Shown piece by piece: positions 1 through 9,652 of a stretch of DNA of 53,993 nucleotides (positions are counted from its first letter, which is position 1; each line of letters opens with the position of its first letter). The notes below the pieces were generated by a model. That model ran no database searches. It was not told the DNA's origin and worked only from the letters and a program-made list of their open reading frames with translations. This stretch comes from an uncultured Pelagibacteraceae bacterium (GTDB lineage Bacteria > Pseudomonadota > Alphaproteobacteria > Pelagibacterales > Pelagibacteraceae): contig CACGEW010000007.1 of assembly GCA_902572345.1 (NCBI GenBank), positions 1 through 53,993 of the forward strand. The letters run 5' to 3'. A program made the translations under genes and the position numbers.

Positions 1-1871
1 ACCATTTTTTGCTTTAGGCTTTTCTCATTAAACCTAATTAATAATCTTGATCTAAATTTCTTTTTAATCTTCAGTAAAGGCGAGTCTACAGGGCCCATGA
101 TTTCTAAACCATTAATCTTACTAAGACGTGTTTTAATTTCTCTAGCTCCTTCAATACTTAAAGATTGATTATTAGATGATATGATTATTGCAATAAGTCT
201 ACAAAAAGGAGGTAGGGAATTTTCTTTTCTCAAAATAAGCTCTTTTTTTAAAATTTCATCAGGATTATTTTTTATCAACTCATTTAAAGTAATGTTCTCA
301 GGAGATAATGTTTGGTAAACAATTAAAGACTCAGAGCTAAATCTACCAGCTCTTCCACTTAATTGATTATACAATTGAATATTTTTTTCAGTAGTTCTTA
401 AGTCGTAACCTCTTCCTGAAAAATCTGCATCAATTACAACTATGCAATTTAGTTTAGGAAAGTTAAAACCTTTTGAAATCATCTGAGTTCCAACTAAAAT
501 GTCTACCTGATTATTTCTGATTCTGTTAAATAAGGAATTCGTGTGATCCTTTTTTTTCATATAATCACTAGAAAAAATTTCTATTTTGCTAGTTGGAAAT
601 AATTTATTCACTTCCTCATAAATTTTTTCAACACCTGGTCCGTACATTATAAAATCACAATTTTTTTCATCTTTACATTTATTTAATATTTTTTTTTCAG
701 AAGAACAATGATGACAGACAGCTTTGTTTTTACTTTTGTGAAATGTTAAATACATCGAGCAATTATTACAGATCTGTTTATATCCACAATTTTTACAAAT
801 TAAATATGGAGCATAACCTCTTCTATTTAAAAAAAATAAAACTTGTTCCCCTTTCTCAAGAAATTTTTTAACAATTTCAATGCTTTCATCAGGAACAAAG
901 CTATTTTTTATTTTTTTTAAATTTAAGTTGACAATTTTTGTTTTTGGTAAAGGATAGTCGGCATATCTCTTATTAATTTTAAAATGTCTGAATTTTTTAT
1001 TTTGAATATTATTAAAAGTTTCTAGTGATGGTATGGCGCTGACTAAATGGATTGGTATTTTTTCAAAAGAAGCTCTCGCTATTGCCATGTCTCTTGCATG
1101 ATATATTACACCTTCATCTTGCTTGTAAGAAGTATCATGTTCTTCATCAACAATTATAATTCCAAGTTTTTTAAAAGGTAAAAGTAAAGAGGATCTTGCC
1201 CCAACGACTAATTTAATATTATTATTAATTATACCATTCCAAATGATTCTTTTATTTTTTGGCGTTATTTTTGAATGCCAAATTGCAGGTTCAAAACCAA
1301 AGAATTCATAGAACCTCTTCTTAAATTCATTAGTTAAAAAAATTTCAGGAAGTAAAACTAAAGCTTGTTTATTTTCAGCAATAATTTTTTTTATTCTCTC
1401 AAAATATACAAGTGTTTTACCTGAGCCAGTTGTTCCTTGAAGGACAGAAACATCAAATATATTATTTTTTGAATTTAAAAATTTTAAAGCATCATTTTGC
1501 TCTTGATTTAATTTGAATTTTTTTGCTTTGATTTCTCTTAGGTCAAAATTTTTATCATTTTTAATAAATAAATTTTTATTACCTCCAATAACCATTTTAA
1601 GTACGAGCCCTACGGGTGTTACGTTGTACATTGCAAACCATTTCATAAAATTAATGAAATTTTTATTTAAAGAAATTTTCCCAATTTTTTTATGAATATT
1701 TTTAATTTTTATATCTTTTGGCGCAAATCTTTCGCTTGGCCACACAACACCAATCGCCTTTTCTTTCCCAAAAGGAACTTCAACGATATCGCCTGGGGTT
1801 AATTTTTCTTTTATTGTTTTGTATGTAAATGAAAAATTAAATATTTTAGGCAGCATTACTTGCGCTTTCAT
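1..1871 (-). CDS. priA: Primosomal protein N' (replication restart helicase PriA), 3' end cut by the window
   Basis: PriA recognises abandoned replication forks and reloads the replisome. I translated the minus strand from the ATG at 1871 and found about 623 open codons running off the window edge. They include the Walker A motif GTTGSGKT near residues 146-153, the DEEH helicase motif II near 242-245, and the zinc-binding CxxC series (CKNC, CNNC, CHHC) encoded at about 655-800 that is diagnostic for PriA. E. coli PriA has 732 residues; by comparison roughly the last 40 are missing here. The start MKAQVMLPKIF fits the usual short N-terminus. The gene lies 28 bp downstream of lpdA on the same strand, so it may be the last gene of the suc operon. 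The identification is firm; only the C-terminus is unseen. Confidence 0.93.
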   Translation of the reverse strand, partial: MKAQVMLPKIFNFSFTYKTIKEKLTPGDIVEVPFGKEKAIGVVWPSERFAPKDIKIKNIHKKIGKISLNKNFINFMKWFAMYNVTPVGLVLKMVIGGNKNLFIKNDKNFDLREIKAKKFKLNQEQNDALKFLNSKNNIFDVSVLQGTTGSGKTLVYFERIKKIIAENKQALVLLPEIFLTNEFKKRFYEFFGFEPAIWHSKITPKNKRIIWNGIINNNIKLVVGARSSLLLPFKKLGIIIVDEEHDTSYKQDEGVIYHARDMAIARASFEKIPIHLVSAIPSLETFNNIQNKKFRHFKINKRYADYPLPKTKIVNLNLKKIKNSFVPDESIEIVKKFLEKGEQVLFFLNRRGYAPYLICKNCGYKQICNNCSMYLTFHKSKNKAVCHHCSSEKKILNKCKDEKNCDFIMYGPGVEKIYEEVNKLFPTSKIEIFSSDYMKKKDHTNSLFNRIRNNQVDILVGTQMISKGFNFPKLNCIVVIDADFSGRGYDLRTTEKNIQLYNQLSGRAGRFSSESLIVYQTLSPENITLNELIKNNPDEILKKELILRKENSLPPFCRLIAIIISSNNQSLSIEGAREIKTRLSKINGLEIMGPVDSPLLKIKKKFRSRLLIRFNEKSLKQKM

Positions 1872-1899
1872 ATTTTAATAGTAGTTGAATTTTTTCTTT

Positions 1900-3306
1900 T
1901 TAAAAATGAATTGGTCTTTTATCAACAGCTAAAGCTGCCTCTTTTATTGCTTCTGTGTGCGTAGGGTGAGCATGACAAGTTCTAGCAATATCTTCAGAGC
2001 TCGCACCAAATTCCATCGCTAACGCCATCTCCGCAATCATATCACCGCAATGCGGTCCAATGATATGTACGCCTAAAACTTTATCTGTTTTACTATCAGC
2101 AAGTATTTTAACAAATCCTTCAGTTTCATTATTAACTTTTGCCCTTGAATTAGCTAAAAAAGGAAATTTTCCTGTTTTGTAAGATTTCTTTTCCTCTTTT
2201 AATTGTTCCTCTGTTTTACCAACAGTGGCTACTTCTGGAGATGTATAAACAACTCCAGGAATTACATCATAATTTACGTGTCCAGCTTGTCCTGCTAGTA
2301 TTTCAGCTACTGCAATACCTTCCTCCTCTGCTTTATGAGCTAGCATTGGCCCTTTAATAACATCACCTATTGCGTAAATATTACTTACGGAAGTTTGCAA
2401 TTTGTTATTAACTTCTATTCTACCTTTGTTGTCTTTTTTAATTCCAATTTTTGAAAGATTTAATCCCTCTGTATATGGTTTTCGTCCTACAGATACTAAA
2501 ACCTTATCAACTTCTAAAAATTCTTTTTTTAAACTTTTAACATTAGTGTAAGAAATTGAAACAGACTTACCTTTATCTTCAACGGACTCAACCTTTGATC
2601 CCATTTTAAATTTAATCCCTTGTTTAGATAATATTTTTTGAAATTCATTTGAAATTTCTCTATCCATTCCGGGAGTAATAAAATCTAAATATTCTATAAC
2701 AGTCACATCGGATCCTAATCTTGACCAAACTGATCCCATTTCTAAACCAATGTAGCCCCCTCCAATTACAGCTAACTTGGTAGGCACTTTGTCAAAAGAT
2801 AACGCACCTGTAGAAGAAACAACATTTTTTTCATTGATCTGAATGCCTGGCAATGAAGTTACTGTTGAGCCAGTAGCAATAACAATGTTCTTAGATTTTA
2901 TATTGGTTCTCTTGTTGTTGTTTTCATAAACAACAATATCATTTTTAGAAAGAAGAACTCCTTTGCCTTTAAAATATGTAACTTTATTTTTTTTAAATAA
3001 AAATTCTACTCCTTTAGTTAATACTTGAATTGACTTATTCTTGTTGGACATCATTTTTTCGATATTTAATTTTATGCCTTCTATTTCAATTCCTTGCTGA
3101 TTAAAATCTTTCTTAGCTTTATGATAGTTTTCAGATAAGTTTAATAAACTTTTTGACGGTATACATCCAACATTAAGGCAGGTTCCGCCTAGAGCTCCTC
3201 TTGACTCAACGCACGCAGTTTTTAATCCAAGTTGTGCAGCTCTAATTGCGCAGACGTATCCTCCTGGTCCACCGCCAATTATTACTAGGTCAAAATTATT
3301 TTCCAT
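1900..3306 (-). CDS. lpdA: Dihydrolipoyl dehydrogenase (E3)
   Basis: This FAD flavoprotein reoxidises the dihydrolipoyl groups of 2-oxoacid dehydrogenase complexes with NAD+. The 468 residues match the family length. Visible features are the N-terminal FAD motif GGGPGG at about 11-16, the redox disulfide in GGTCLNVGCIPSK (Cys43 and Cys48), a second Rossmann motif IGGGYIGLE for NAD, the FAD-binding YAIGDV, and the C-terminal catalytic HAHPT with Glu following at about 452. It starts 2 bp after the stop of sucB and is therefore the E3 of the 2-oxoglutarate dehydrogenase complex. In SAR11-like compact genomes a single E3 may also serve pyruvate dehydrogenase or glycine cleavage; that is inference. 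Confidence 0.97.
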   Translation of the reverse strand: MENNFDLVIIGGGPGGYVCAIRAAQLGLKTACVESRGALGGTCLNVGCIPSKSLLNLSENYHKAKKDFNQQGIEIEGIKLNIEKMMSNKNKSIQVLTKGVEFLFKKNKVTYFKGKGVLLSKNDIVVYENNNKRTNIKSKNIVIATGSTVTSLPGIQINEKNVVSSTGALSFDKVPTKLAVIGGGYIGLEMGSVWSRLGSDVTVIEYLDFITPGMDREISNEFQKILSKQGIKFKMGSKVESVEDKGKSVSISYTNVKSLKKEFLEVDKVLVSVGRKPYTEGLNLSKIGIKKDNKGRIEVNNKLQTSVSNIYAIGDVIKGPMLAHKAEEEGIAVAEILAGQAGHVNYDVIPGVVYTSPEVATVGKTEEQLKEEKKSYKTGKFPFLANSRAKVNNETEGFVKILADSKTDKVLGVHIIGPHCGDMIAEMALAMEFGASSEDIARTCHAHPTHTEAIKEAALAVDKRPIHF

Positions 3307-3308
3307 GG

Positions 3309-4631
3309 TTAAATGTTTAAGAATAACCTCTTAGGTTGTTCTAGTGACTCTTTTACTATTTTTAAAAATGATACCGCTTCTTTGCCATCAATTATTCTAT
3401 GATCATAAGATAGTGCTAAATACATTATTGGTCTAACCTGTACGTTGCCGTCCACTACAATTGGTCTTTGAATTATATTATGCATTCCTAACACTGCAGA
3501 CTGTGGTGGATTTAAAATTGGTGTTGAAAGCATCGATCCATAAATTCCACCATTCGTAATTGTAAATGTTCCACCTTGTAAATCTTCAATTGTAATTTTT
3601 CCTTCTCTAGCCTTTTGACCAAGATCACCTATATTTTTTTCAATATCAGCAAAAGACATTTCGTCTGTTTCTCTGAGAACTGGCACTACAAGTCCTCTAT
3701 CTGTTCCTACAGCAATACTTATATTGTAATAATTTTTATAAACTATTTCTTCACCTTGAATTTCTGCATTAACCGCAGGGTAATTTTTTAATCCAATAAC
3801 ACAAGCTTTTACAAAAAATGACATAAACCCTAATTTAACCCCATATCTGGTTTGAAATTCCTCTTTGTATTGACTTCTCATTTTCATCACTTCGCTCATA
3901 TCAACTTCATTGAAAGTTGTAAGCATTGCAGCGTTCTCTTGAGCTTCTTTTAATCTTTTGGCTATCGTTAATCTCAGCCTAGTCATTTTAACTCTTTCCT
4001 CTGGACCATGCTTAATTTTTCTCTCTGAAGGAGATGGTTTGGAGCCCATTAAGCTCATGATGTCTTCTTTTAAAATTAAACCATTTTTTCCAGTTCCATC
4101 TACAGCATCTAAATTTATTTTTGCTTCAATGGCCATTTTCCTAGCAGCTGGAGACACTTCTTTGTTTTCTTTTTGAACTATTTTTTCTTCATGAGCTTGG
4201 TCCAAAATCAATGGTTCTTCATCCTCTAATTCATCGTCTAATTTAAGAGCAGTTTCTTCAATTTTTTTTTGTTTAATTTTTTTTGGTTTTTTAATTTTTT
4301 CCTCTTTGAAAATTTTTGGTTGGATTTCTTTTTTTACCTTGTTAGGCGGGTTGTAAGTGTTAACTTCGTCTGTACTGCTACCTTTCGTGCTTGCTGAGAT
4401 ATCTACAGTACCTAGTAAAGAGCCTACGTTTACTGTTTCTCCTTCTTTTACAGAAATGCTTCCCAATACTCCATTTGTAGGTGAAGGAACTTCTACGTTC
4501 ACTTTATCTGTCTCTAATTCAACAAGAGGTTCATCAGCTGAAACTTTGTCTCCTTGTGATTTGAGCCACTTAGATACTGTAGCTTCTGTGACTGATTCAC
4601 CGAGCGTTGGAACTGTAATTTTTTCTGCCAT
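3309..4631 (-). CDS. sucB: 2-oxoglutarate dehydrogenase E2, dihydrolipoyllysine succinyltransferase
   Basis: The E2 core transfers the succinyl group from lipoamide to CoA. The 440 residues show one N-terminal lipoyl domain with the modified lysine in [10 protein letters not shown] (Lys43), a long Lys/Glu-rich linker at about 85-155, the E3-binding domain starting near SPAARKMA (about 160-195), and the C-terminal catalytic domain with the active-site SYDHRIIDG (His411 and Asp415). A single lipoyl domain and the HRIIDG context point to the succinyl rather than acetyl type. Its start directly follows the sucA stop and lpdA begins 2 bp after its own stop, so translation of E1-E2-E3 is probably coupled. 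Confidence 0.97.
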   Translation of the reverse strand: MAEKITVPTLGESVTEATVSKWLKSQGDKVSADEPLVELETDKVNVEVPSPTNGVLGSISVKEGETVNVGSLLGTVDISASTKGSSTDEVNTYNPPNKVKKEIQPKIFKEEKIKKPKKIKQKKIEETALKLDDELEDEEPLILDQAHEEKIVQKENKEVSPAARKMAIEAKINLDAVDGTGKNGLILKEDIMSLMGSKPSPSERKIKHGPEERVKMTRLRLTIAKRLKEAQENAAMLTTFNEVDMSEVMKMRSQYKEEFQTRYGVKLGFMSFFVKACVIGLKNYPAVNAEIQGEEIVYKNYYNISIAVGTDRGLVVPVLRETDEMSFADIEKNIGDLGQKAREGKITIEDLQGGTFTITNGGIYGSMLSTPILNPPQSAVLGMHNIIQRPIVVDGNVQVRPIMYLALSYDHRIIDGKEAVSFLKIVKESLEQPKRLFLNI

Positions 4632-7526
4632 TTAATCTTTAAGTATCTTTTCCAATATTTCTTTTTGTTGTGCAAGATGTTTGTTAAGATTTCCAGTCGC
4701 AGTGGAAGAAGCTGCTTTTCTACCAACATATTTTACAGACTTATCACCAAAATTTACTATTTCTAAAGTTCGATCAATATAATTTCTTACTGTATTCCAA
4801 GCACCCATATTCTGTGGCTCTTCTTGACACCAAATAAATTCTGCTTTCGTATATCTTTTTAAAATATTTGCTAAAGTTTTTGCAGGAAAGGGGTAAAGTT
4901 GCTCTATTCTTATAAATGTTACTTCATTATTTTTGTATTTTTCTCTTGCCTCAATAAGATCATAATAAATTTTTCCTGAGCACATGATTACTTTTTTAAT
5001 TTTTGCATCTCTTTTTTTTAACTCAAGCAAATTTTTTATATTCGAATACGCGTCATCCTCTAACACTCTATGGAAGGTACTTTTTTTAGAGAACTCTGAA
5101 ATATTTGAAACACATTTTTTATGTCTTAATAGTGATTTTGGAGTCATAATAACCAGAGGTTTTCTAAACTCTCTATGCATTTGACGTCTTAAAACATGAA
5201 AATAATTTGAAGGTGTAGTGCAATTAACTACTTGAATGTTTTCTCCAGCACAAAGTTGTAAAAATCTTTCCAACCTTGCAGAAGAATGCTCGGGTCCTTG
5301 GCCTTCATAACCGTGTGGTAATAACAATACTAAACCACTAGCTCTACCCCATTTTGACTCTGATGATGAAATAAATTGATCGATTATTATTTGTGCTCCA
5401 TTAGCAAAATCTCCAAATTGTGCCTCCCATAAAACAAGTGTTTCAGGTTCAGACAATGAGTATCCAAATTCAAACCCTAAGACTGCTAACTCTGAAAGAA
5501 GACTGTCAATTATTTCAAAATTTTTTTGGTTACCTGAAATATTATTAAGTGGGATATATCTTTGATGATTATCCTGGTTTCTTAAAACAGCATGTCTTTG
5601 GCTAAATGTCCCTCTACCTGAGTCCTGTCCAGATAATCTTACCGAAAATCCTTCGGTGAGCAGTGTTCCAAATGCTAAACTTTCTGCAGTAGACCAATCA
5701 ATAGATTTTCCATCTAAAATAACTTTCATTCTTAAATCAAATATTTTTTTTAAGGTTTTGTGGACACTAAAGTCTTGAGGGATCTCAGAGATTTTTTTTC
5801 CTATGTTGATTAGTTTATTCTTATCAACACCGCTAACACCTCTTTTATCTTTGCCAAGATCTGGTTTAAATCTTGACCATACTCCATCATACCATTTTAA
5901 TTCTGATTTATAATTTTTTGATGACTCAAATTCTTTTTCTAAAAACTTCTTAAAATTTGTTTTCTCTTTTTGCAAATTAGTTTCAGAAGTCAGTCCTTCT
6001 TCACTTAATTTTTTTCCATAAATTGAAAGAGTTGTAGGATGAGATTTAATTTTTTTATACATAATTGGTTGAGTAAAAGAAGGCTCATCTCCCTCGTTGT
6101 GACCGAATCTTCTATAACAGACCATATCAATAACAACATCTCTATTAAATTTTTGTCTATACTCAGTCGCAATTTTAGCACAGTGAACTACTGCTTCAGG
6201 ATCATCTCCATTAACATGAAATATTGGTGCTTGAGCTGTCTTTGCAACATCTGATGGATAAGGCGAAGATCTTGCAAATCTCGGAGCAGTGGTGAAACCT
6301 ATTTGGTTATTAACTATTATATGGATCGTTCCACCAATGTTATGTCCTGGAAGACCAGACATAGCGAAGCATTCTGCAACAATGCCTTGACCCGCAAATG
6401 CTGCATCTCCATGCATAAGAACAGGAATAACTTTTTTTCTACCTTTATCCTTATGAAAAAATTGTTTCGCTCTAACTTGACCTAAAACCACTGGATTTAC
6501 TGCTTCTAGGTGGGATGGATTATCCGTAAGACTTATGTGCACTGAATTGCCATCAAACTCTCGATTTGACGAAGCACCTAAATGATATTTAACATCGCCC
6601 TCAAAATCTTTACTTGTACTTACAGACTTTCCAAAAAATTCACTAAAGATAGCTTTAAAAGGTTTGCCCATTACATTAGCTAATACATTTAATCTACCGC
6701 GATGAGGCATACCAATTTTGATCTCCTTAGCGCCTAAATTTCCTCCTCTTTTTATTATTTGTTCTAAAGCAGGTATTAGTGACTCGCCTCCATCTAAGCC
6801 AAATCTTTTAGTTCCAACAAATTTAACATGTAAATACTTTTCAAAACCCTCTGCTTGTACGATCTTATTTAAAATTGCTTTCTTTCCATTTTCGGTGAAA
6901 GTTATGTTTTTTTCAGGACCTTCTATTCTATCTCTGATCCAAGCTTTTTCATCTGGATCTCCCATATGCATAAACTCATAACCGATATTTGAACAGTAAG
7001 TTTTTTTTAAAATTTTTAATATTTCGTTTAAATCAGCGTATTGTAAACCAAGAACACCATCTAAAAAAATCTTTCTACTAAAATCACTCTTCTTAAATCC
7101 ATAGCTCTCAGGCTTTAATTCTGGATGCTCTTCTTTTTTTTGAATTTCTAAAGGATCTAAAGTGGCAATCAAATGTCCTCTTATTCGAAAAGCCCTTATC
7201 AACATAATTGCTCTAACAGAATCTTTAGATGCTTGCTTTACAGAAGATGAATTCAAATCTACTGAAGCTTCTTCATGAATATTTTGTTTTTCAGTAAAAG
7301 ATCTTAGTTTTTTAATTTTTTTTTCTGGTGACCAGCTAGGTCCGTTCAAATCTTGATAAATTAATTTTTCATCATCACTTAATCCATCAAAAAACTTTCG
7401 CCAACTTTCAGGTAAAGAATTAGGATCTGAAATATAATCTGCATAAAATTCTTTGATAAATTCAGAATTATTACCAGCTAAAAAAGAGGTTTTTTTGTAA
7501 ACAATATTATTTTTTGATGAAGACAT
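4632..7526 (-). CDS. sucA: 2-oxoglutarate dehydrogenase E1 component
   Basis: The thiamine-diphosphate E1 decarboxylates 2-oxoglutarate and succinylates the E2 lipoyl group. At 964 residues it has the size expected for the homodimeric E1o family. Motifs include the N-terminal E2-binding stretch with FIKEFYADYISDPNSLPESW, a conserved GMPHRGRLNVL, the ThDP site GDAAFAGQGIVAE, and the C-terminal transketolase-like half with HGYEGQGPEHSSARLERFLQ. It lies 31 bp after sucD and abuts sucB, in the standard alphaproteobacterial order sucCDAB-lpd. There is no sign of truncation. Confidence 0.98.
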   Translation of the reverse strand: MSSSKNNIVYKKTSFLAGNNSEFIKEFYADYISDPNSLPESWRKFFDGLSDDEKLIYQDLNGPSWSPEKKIKKLRSFTEKQNIHEEASVDLNSSSVKQASKDSVRAIMLIRAFRIRGHLIATLDPLEIQKKEEHPELKPESYGFKKSDFSRKIFLDGVLGLQYADLNEILKILKKTYCSNIGYEFMHMGDPDEKAWIRDRIEGPEKNITFTENGKKAILNKIVQAEGFEKYLHVKFVGTKRFGLDGGESLIPALEQIIKRGGNLGAKEIKIGMPHRGRLNVLANVMGKPFKAIFSEFFGKSVSTSKDFEGDVKYHLGASSNREFDGNSVHISLTDNPSHLEAVNPVVLGQVRAKQFFHKDKGRKKVIPVLMHGDAAFAGQGIVAECFAMSGLPGHNIGGTIHIIVNNQIGFTTAPRFARSSPYPSDVAKTAQAPIFHVNGDDPEAVVHCAKIATEYRQKFNRDVVIDMVCYRRFGHNEGDEPSFTQPIMYKKIKSHPTTLSIYGKKLSEEGLTSETNLQKEKTNFKKFLEKEFESSKNYKSELKWYDGVWSRFKPDLGKDKRGVSGVDKNKLINIGKKISEIPQDFSVHKTLKKIFDLRMKVILDGKSIDWSTAESLAFGTLLTEGFSVRLSGQDSGRGTFSQRHAVLRNQDNHQRYIPLNNISGNQKNFEIIDSLLSELAVLGFEFGYSLSEPETLVLWEAQFGDFANGAQIIIDQFISSSESKWGRASGLVLLLPHGYEGQGPEHSSARLERFLQLCAGENIQVVNCTTPSNYFHVLRRQMHREFRKPLVIMTPKSLLRHKKCVSNISEFSKKSTFHRVLEDDAYSNIKNLLELKKRDAKIKKVIMCSGKIYYDLIEAREKYKNNEVTFIRIEQLYPFPAKTLANILKRYTKAEFIWCQEEPQNMGAWNTVRNYIDRTLEIVNFGDKSVKYVGRKAASSTATGNLNKHLAQQKEILEKILKD

Positions 7527-7557
7527 TAAAATTTATTCTAACATAAATTTATATAAA

Positions 7558-8433
7558 TCAACCATTAAGTTTTTGATAAAGTGTTAGGCCTATATCTGCT
7601 GGTGATTTTGAAATAGTAATTCCTGCTGATTTCATTGTTTCTATTTTATCCTCAGCTCCACCTTTGCCTCCTGAAATTATAGCACCAGCGTGACCCATTC
7701 TTCTTCCCGGCGGCGCTGTTAATCCGGCAATAAATCCTACCATTGGTTTTTTAATCTTTTCTCTCTTTAAAAATTCAGCGGCTTCTTCCTCTGCAGAACC
7801 CCCTATTTCTCCAATCATAACAATTGACTTAGTCTCTTCATCTTTTAAAAAAAGTTCTAAACAATCAATGAAGTTTGTACCATTGATTGGGTCTCCTCCT
7901 ATTCCTATACAAGTAGATTGACCAATTCCATTTGCAGTAGTTTGAGCCACTGCTTCATATGTTAATGTTCCAGATCTTGAAACTATTCCTACTGAACCCT
8001 TTTTATGAATATTCCCTGGCATAATTCCAATTTTACATTCATCTGGGGTAATGATACCGGGACAATTTGGGCCAATCAATCTTGAGCTACTTTTATTTAA
8101 AACTTTTTTTACCTTAAGCATGTCTACAATTGGAATTCCTTCTGTAATACAAACAATTAATTCTATTTTAGCATCTATTGCTTCCTCAATAGCTGCCCCA
8201 GCAAATTTTGGAGGAACGTAAATCATTGTTGCGTCTGCAGATGTTTTATCTTTTGCTTCTATAACGGTGTTGAAAACTGGAAGACCCAAGTGCTTTTGAC
8301 CACCCTTTTTTGGGGTAACGCCTCCAACTAGCTTAGTGCCATATTTTAAAGCTTGTTCAGAATGAAATGTTCCATGAGTACCTGTAAAACCCTGACAAAT
8401 TACTTTTGTATTTTTATCAACTAAAACTGACAT
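7558..8433 (-). CDS. sucD: Succinyl-CoA synthetase alpha subunit
   Basis: With SucC this subunit converts succinyl-CoA to succinate with substrate-level phosphorylation. The 291 residues are normal for the family. The CoA-binding Rossmann segment is at the N-terminus ([15 protein letters not shown]), and the phosphorylated histidine lies in MGHAGAI at about His248, followed by the glycine-rich [11 protein letters not shown]. The start codon shares one base with the sucC stop (TAATG), which suggests translational coupling to give equal amounts of the two subunits. Confidence 0.98.
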   Translation of the reverse strand: MSVLVDKNTKVICQGFTGTHGTFHSEQALKYGTKLVGGVTPKKGGQKHLGLPVFNTVIEAKDKTSADATMIYVPPKFAGAAIEEAIDAKIELIVCITEGIPIVDMLKVKKVLNKSSSRLIGPNCPGIITPDECKIGIMPGNIHKKGSVGIVSRSGTLTYEAVAQTTANGIGQSTCIGIGGDPINGTNFIDCLELFLKDEETKSIVMIGEIGGSAEEEAAEFLKREKIKKPMVGFIAGLTAPPGRRMGHAGAIISGGKGGAEDKIETMKSAGITISKSPADIGLTLYQKLNG

Positions 8434-9596
8434 TACTTTATTGCCTCAACAATTTTTTTAGCTGCATCATTGAGATCAGACGCAGACAAAATTTTTAAGT
8501 TGGATTTATTCAATATTTCTTGTCCTTCTTTGAAATTTGTTCCAGCCAATCTGACTACTAAAGGTATCGACAAATTAACTTCTTTAGCAGCGTCAACTAC
8601 TCCTTGAGCAAGAACATCGCATCTCATAATCCCTCCAAATATATTAATTAAAATTCCTTTAACATTTTGATCTGATAATATTAATTTAAAAGCTGATGAG
8701 ACTTTTTCTTTAGTGGCTCCACCTCCAACATCTAAAAAATTTGCAGGTTCTTTTCCATAAAGTTTAATTATATCCATAGTTGCCATAGCTAATCCAGCAC
8801 CATTAACCATACAGCCAATTGATCCATTTAATTTAATATAAGCAAGGTCATGTTTACTCGCTTCAATTTCAGCAGGCTCCTCTTCATTTAAATCTCTTAA
8901 ATTCTTAATTTCAGGTTGTCTAAAGATAGCATTGTCATCAAAATTTATTTTTGCGTCTAAACAAATAATTTCATTATTCTTATTGATAATTAAAGGATTA
9001 ATCTCAATTAAGCTTGCATCTTTTTCTACTAATATTTTATAAAGACTCTTTATTAATTTTGTGGCTGTTTTTTTTTGAGTATTATCAAAATCAAATATGG
9101 AAATTATACTATCAATTTCTTTCTGATCTGGACCTGATTTGCTAAATTCTATTTTATTTGTTTTTATCTTATCCGGTGACTCTGATGCTACTTTTTCAAT
9201 ATCCATTCCACCCTCAGTGCTACTGATAAAAGCCACCTTTGAAGTTTGTCTATCAACCAAACAAGATAAATAAAATTCTTTAGAAATTTCTGAAGCCTCT
9301 TCGATATAGAGTCTTTTCACTTGTTTGCCCTCAATCCCCGTTTGATGAGTAACCAAAATTTTTCCCATCATTTTTTTGGCTTCAGTTTCTAAGTCTATTA
9401 AGTTATTTAATAATTTTACCCCACCTGCTTTTCCTCTGCCACCAGCGTGAATTTGGGCTTTTAACACATAATTCCGAGTTTTTAATTTTGTTATCTCTTT
9501 ATTTATGTTTTTTAAGTCAAAAATAACAACGCCGGTTGGGACTGGAGCTCCAAATTCTCTCAGAATCTGTTTGGCTTGGTGCTCATGAATATTCAT
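8433..9596 (-). CDS. sucC: Succinyl-CoA synthetase beta subunit (ADP- or GDP-forming)
   Basis: The beta subunit carries the ATP-grasp nucleotide site and binds succinate. The 387 residues begin with the typical [16 protein letters not shown] and contain the ATP-grasp [15 protein letters not shown] near residues 45-60, the nucleotide-binding EINPLI, and the C-terminal glycine-rich [11 protein letters not shown]. It is the first gene of sucCDAB-lpdA. Only 56 bp separate it from the divergent membrane glycosyltransferase gene, so its promoter must lie there. In most alphaproteobacteria mdh stands directly upstream; here a glycosyltransferase insert intervenes. Confidence 0.98.
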   Translation of the reverse strand: MNIHEHQAKQILREFGAPVPTGVVIFDLKNINKEITKLKTRNYVLKAQIHAGGRGKAGGVKLLNNLIDLETEAKKMMGKILVTHQTGIEGKQVKRLYIEEASEISKEFYLSCLVDRQTSKVAFISSTEGGMDIEKVASESPDKIKTNKIEFSKSGPDQKEIDSIISIFDFDNTQKKTATKLIKSLYKILVEKDASLIEINPLIINKNNEIICLDAKINFDDNAIFRQPEIKNLRDLNEEEPAEIEASKHDLAYIKLNGSIGCMVNGAGLAMATMDIIKLYGKEPANFLDVGGGATKEKVSSAFKLILSDQNVKGILINIFGGIMRCDVLAQGVVDAAKEVNLSIPLVVRLAGTNFKEGQEILNKSNLKILSASDLNDAAKKIVEAIK

Positions 9597-9652
9597 AAAA
9601 ATTATTATATTTTACTTGTATATAAGATAAAGTTACTGAACGATTAGTTACA
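9597..9652. promoter_or_regulatory. Divergent promoter spacer between sucC and the glycosyltransferase insert
   Basis: This 56-bp spacer must carry promoters for both flanking genes unless transcription comes from farther inside. On the minus strand a perfect TATAAT lies at 9609-9604, so close to the sucC ATG that a transcript from it would be almost leaderless. A TTATAT-like alternative lies upstream within 9615-9625. On the plus strand TATAAG or GATAAA at about 9620-9630 could serve the glycosyltransferase. I see no clear -35 box, and in DNA this AT-rich the matches are weak evidence. Confidence 0.35.
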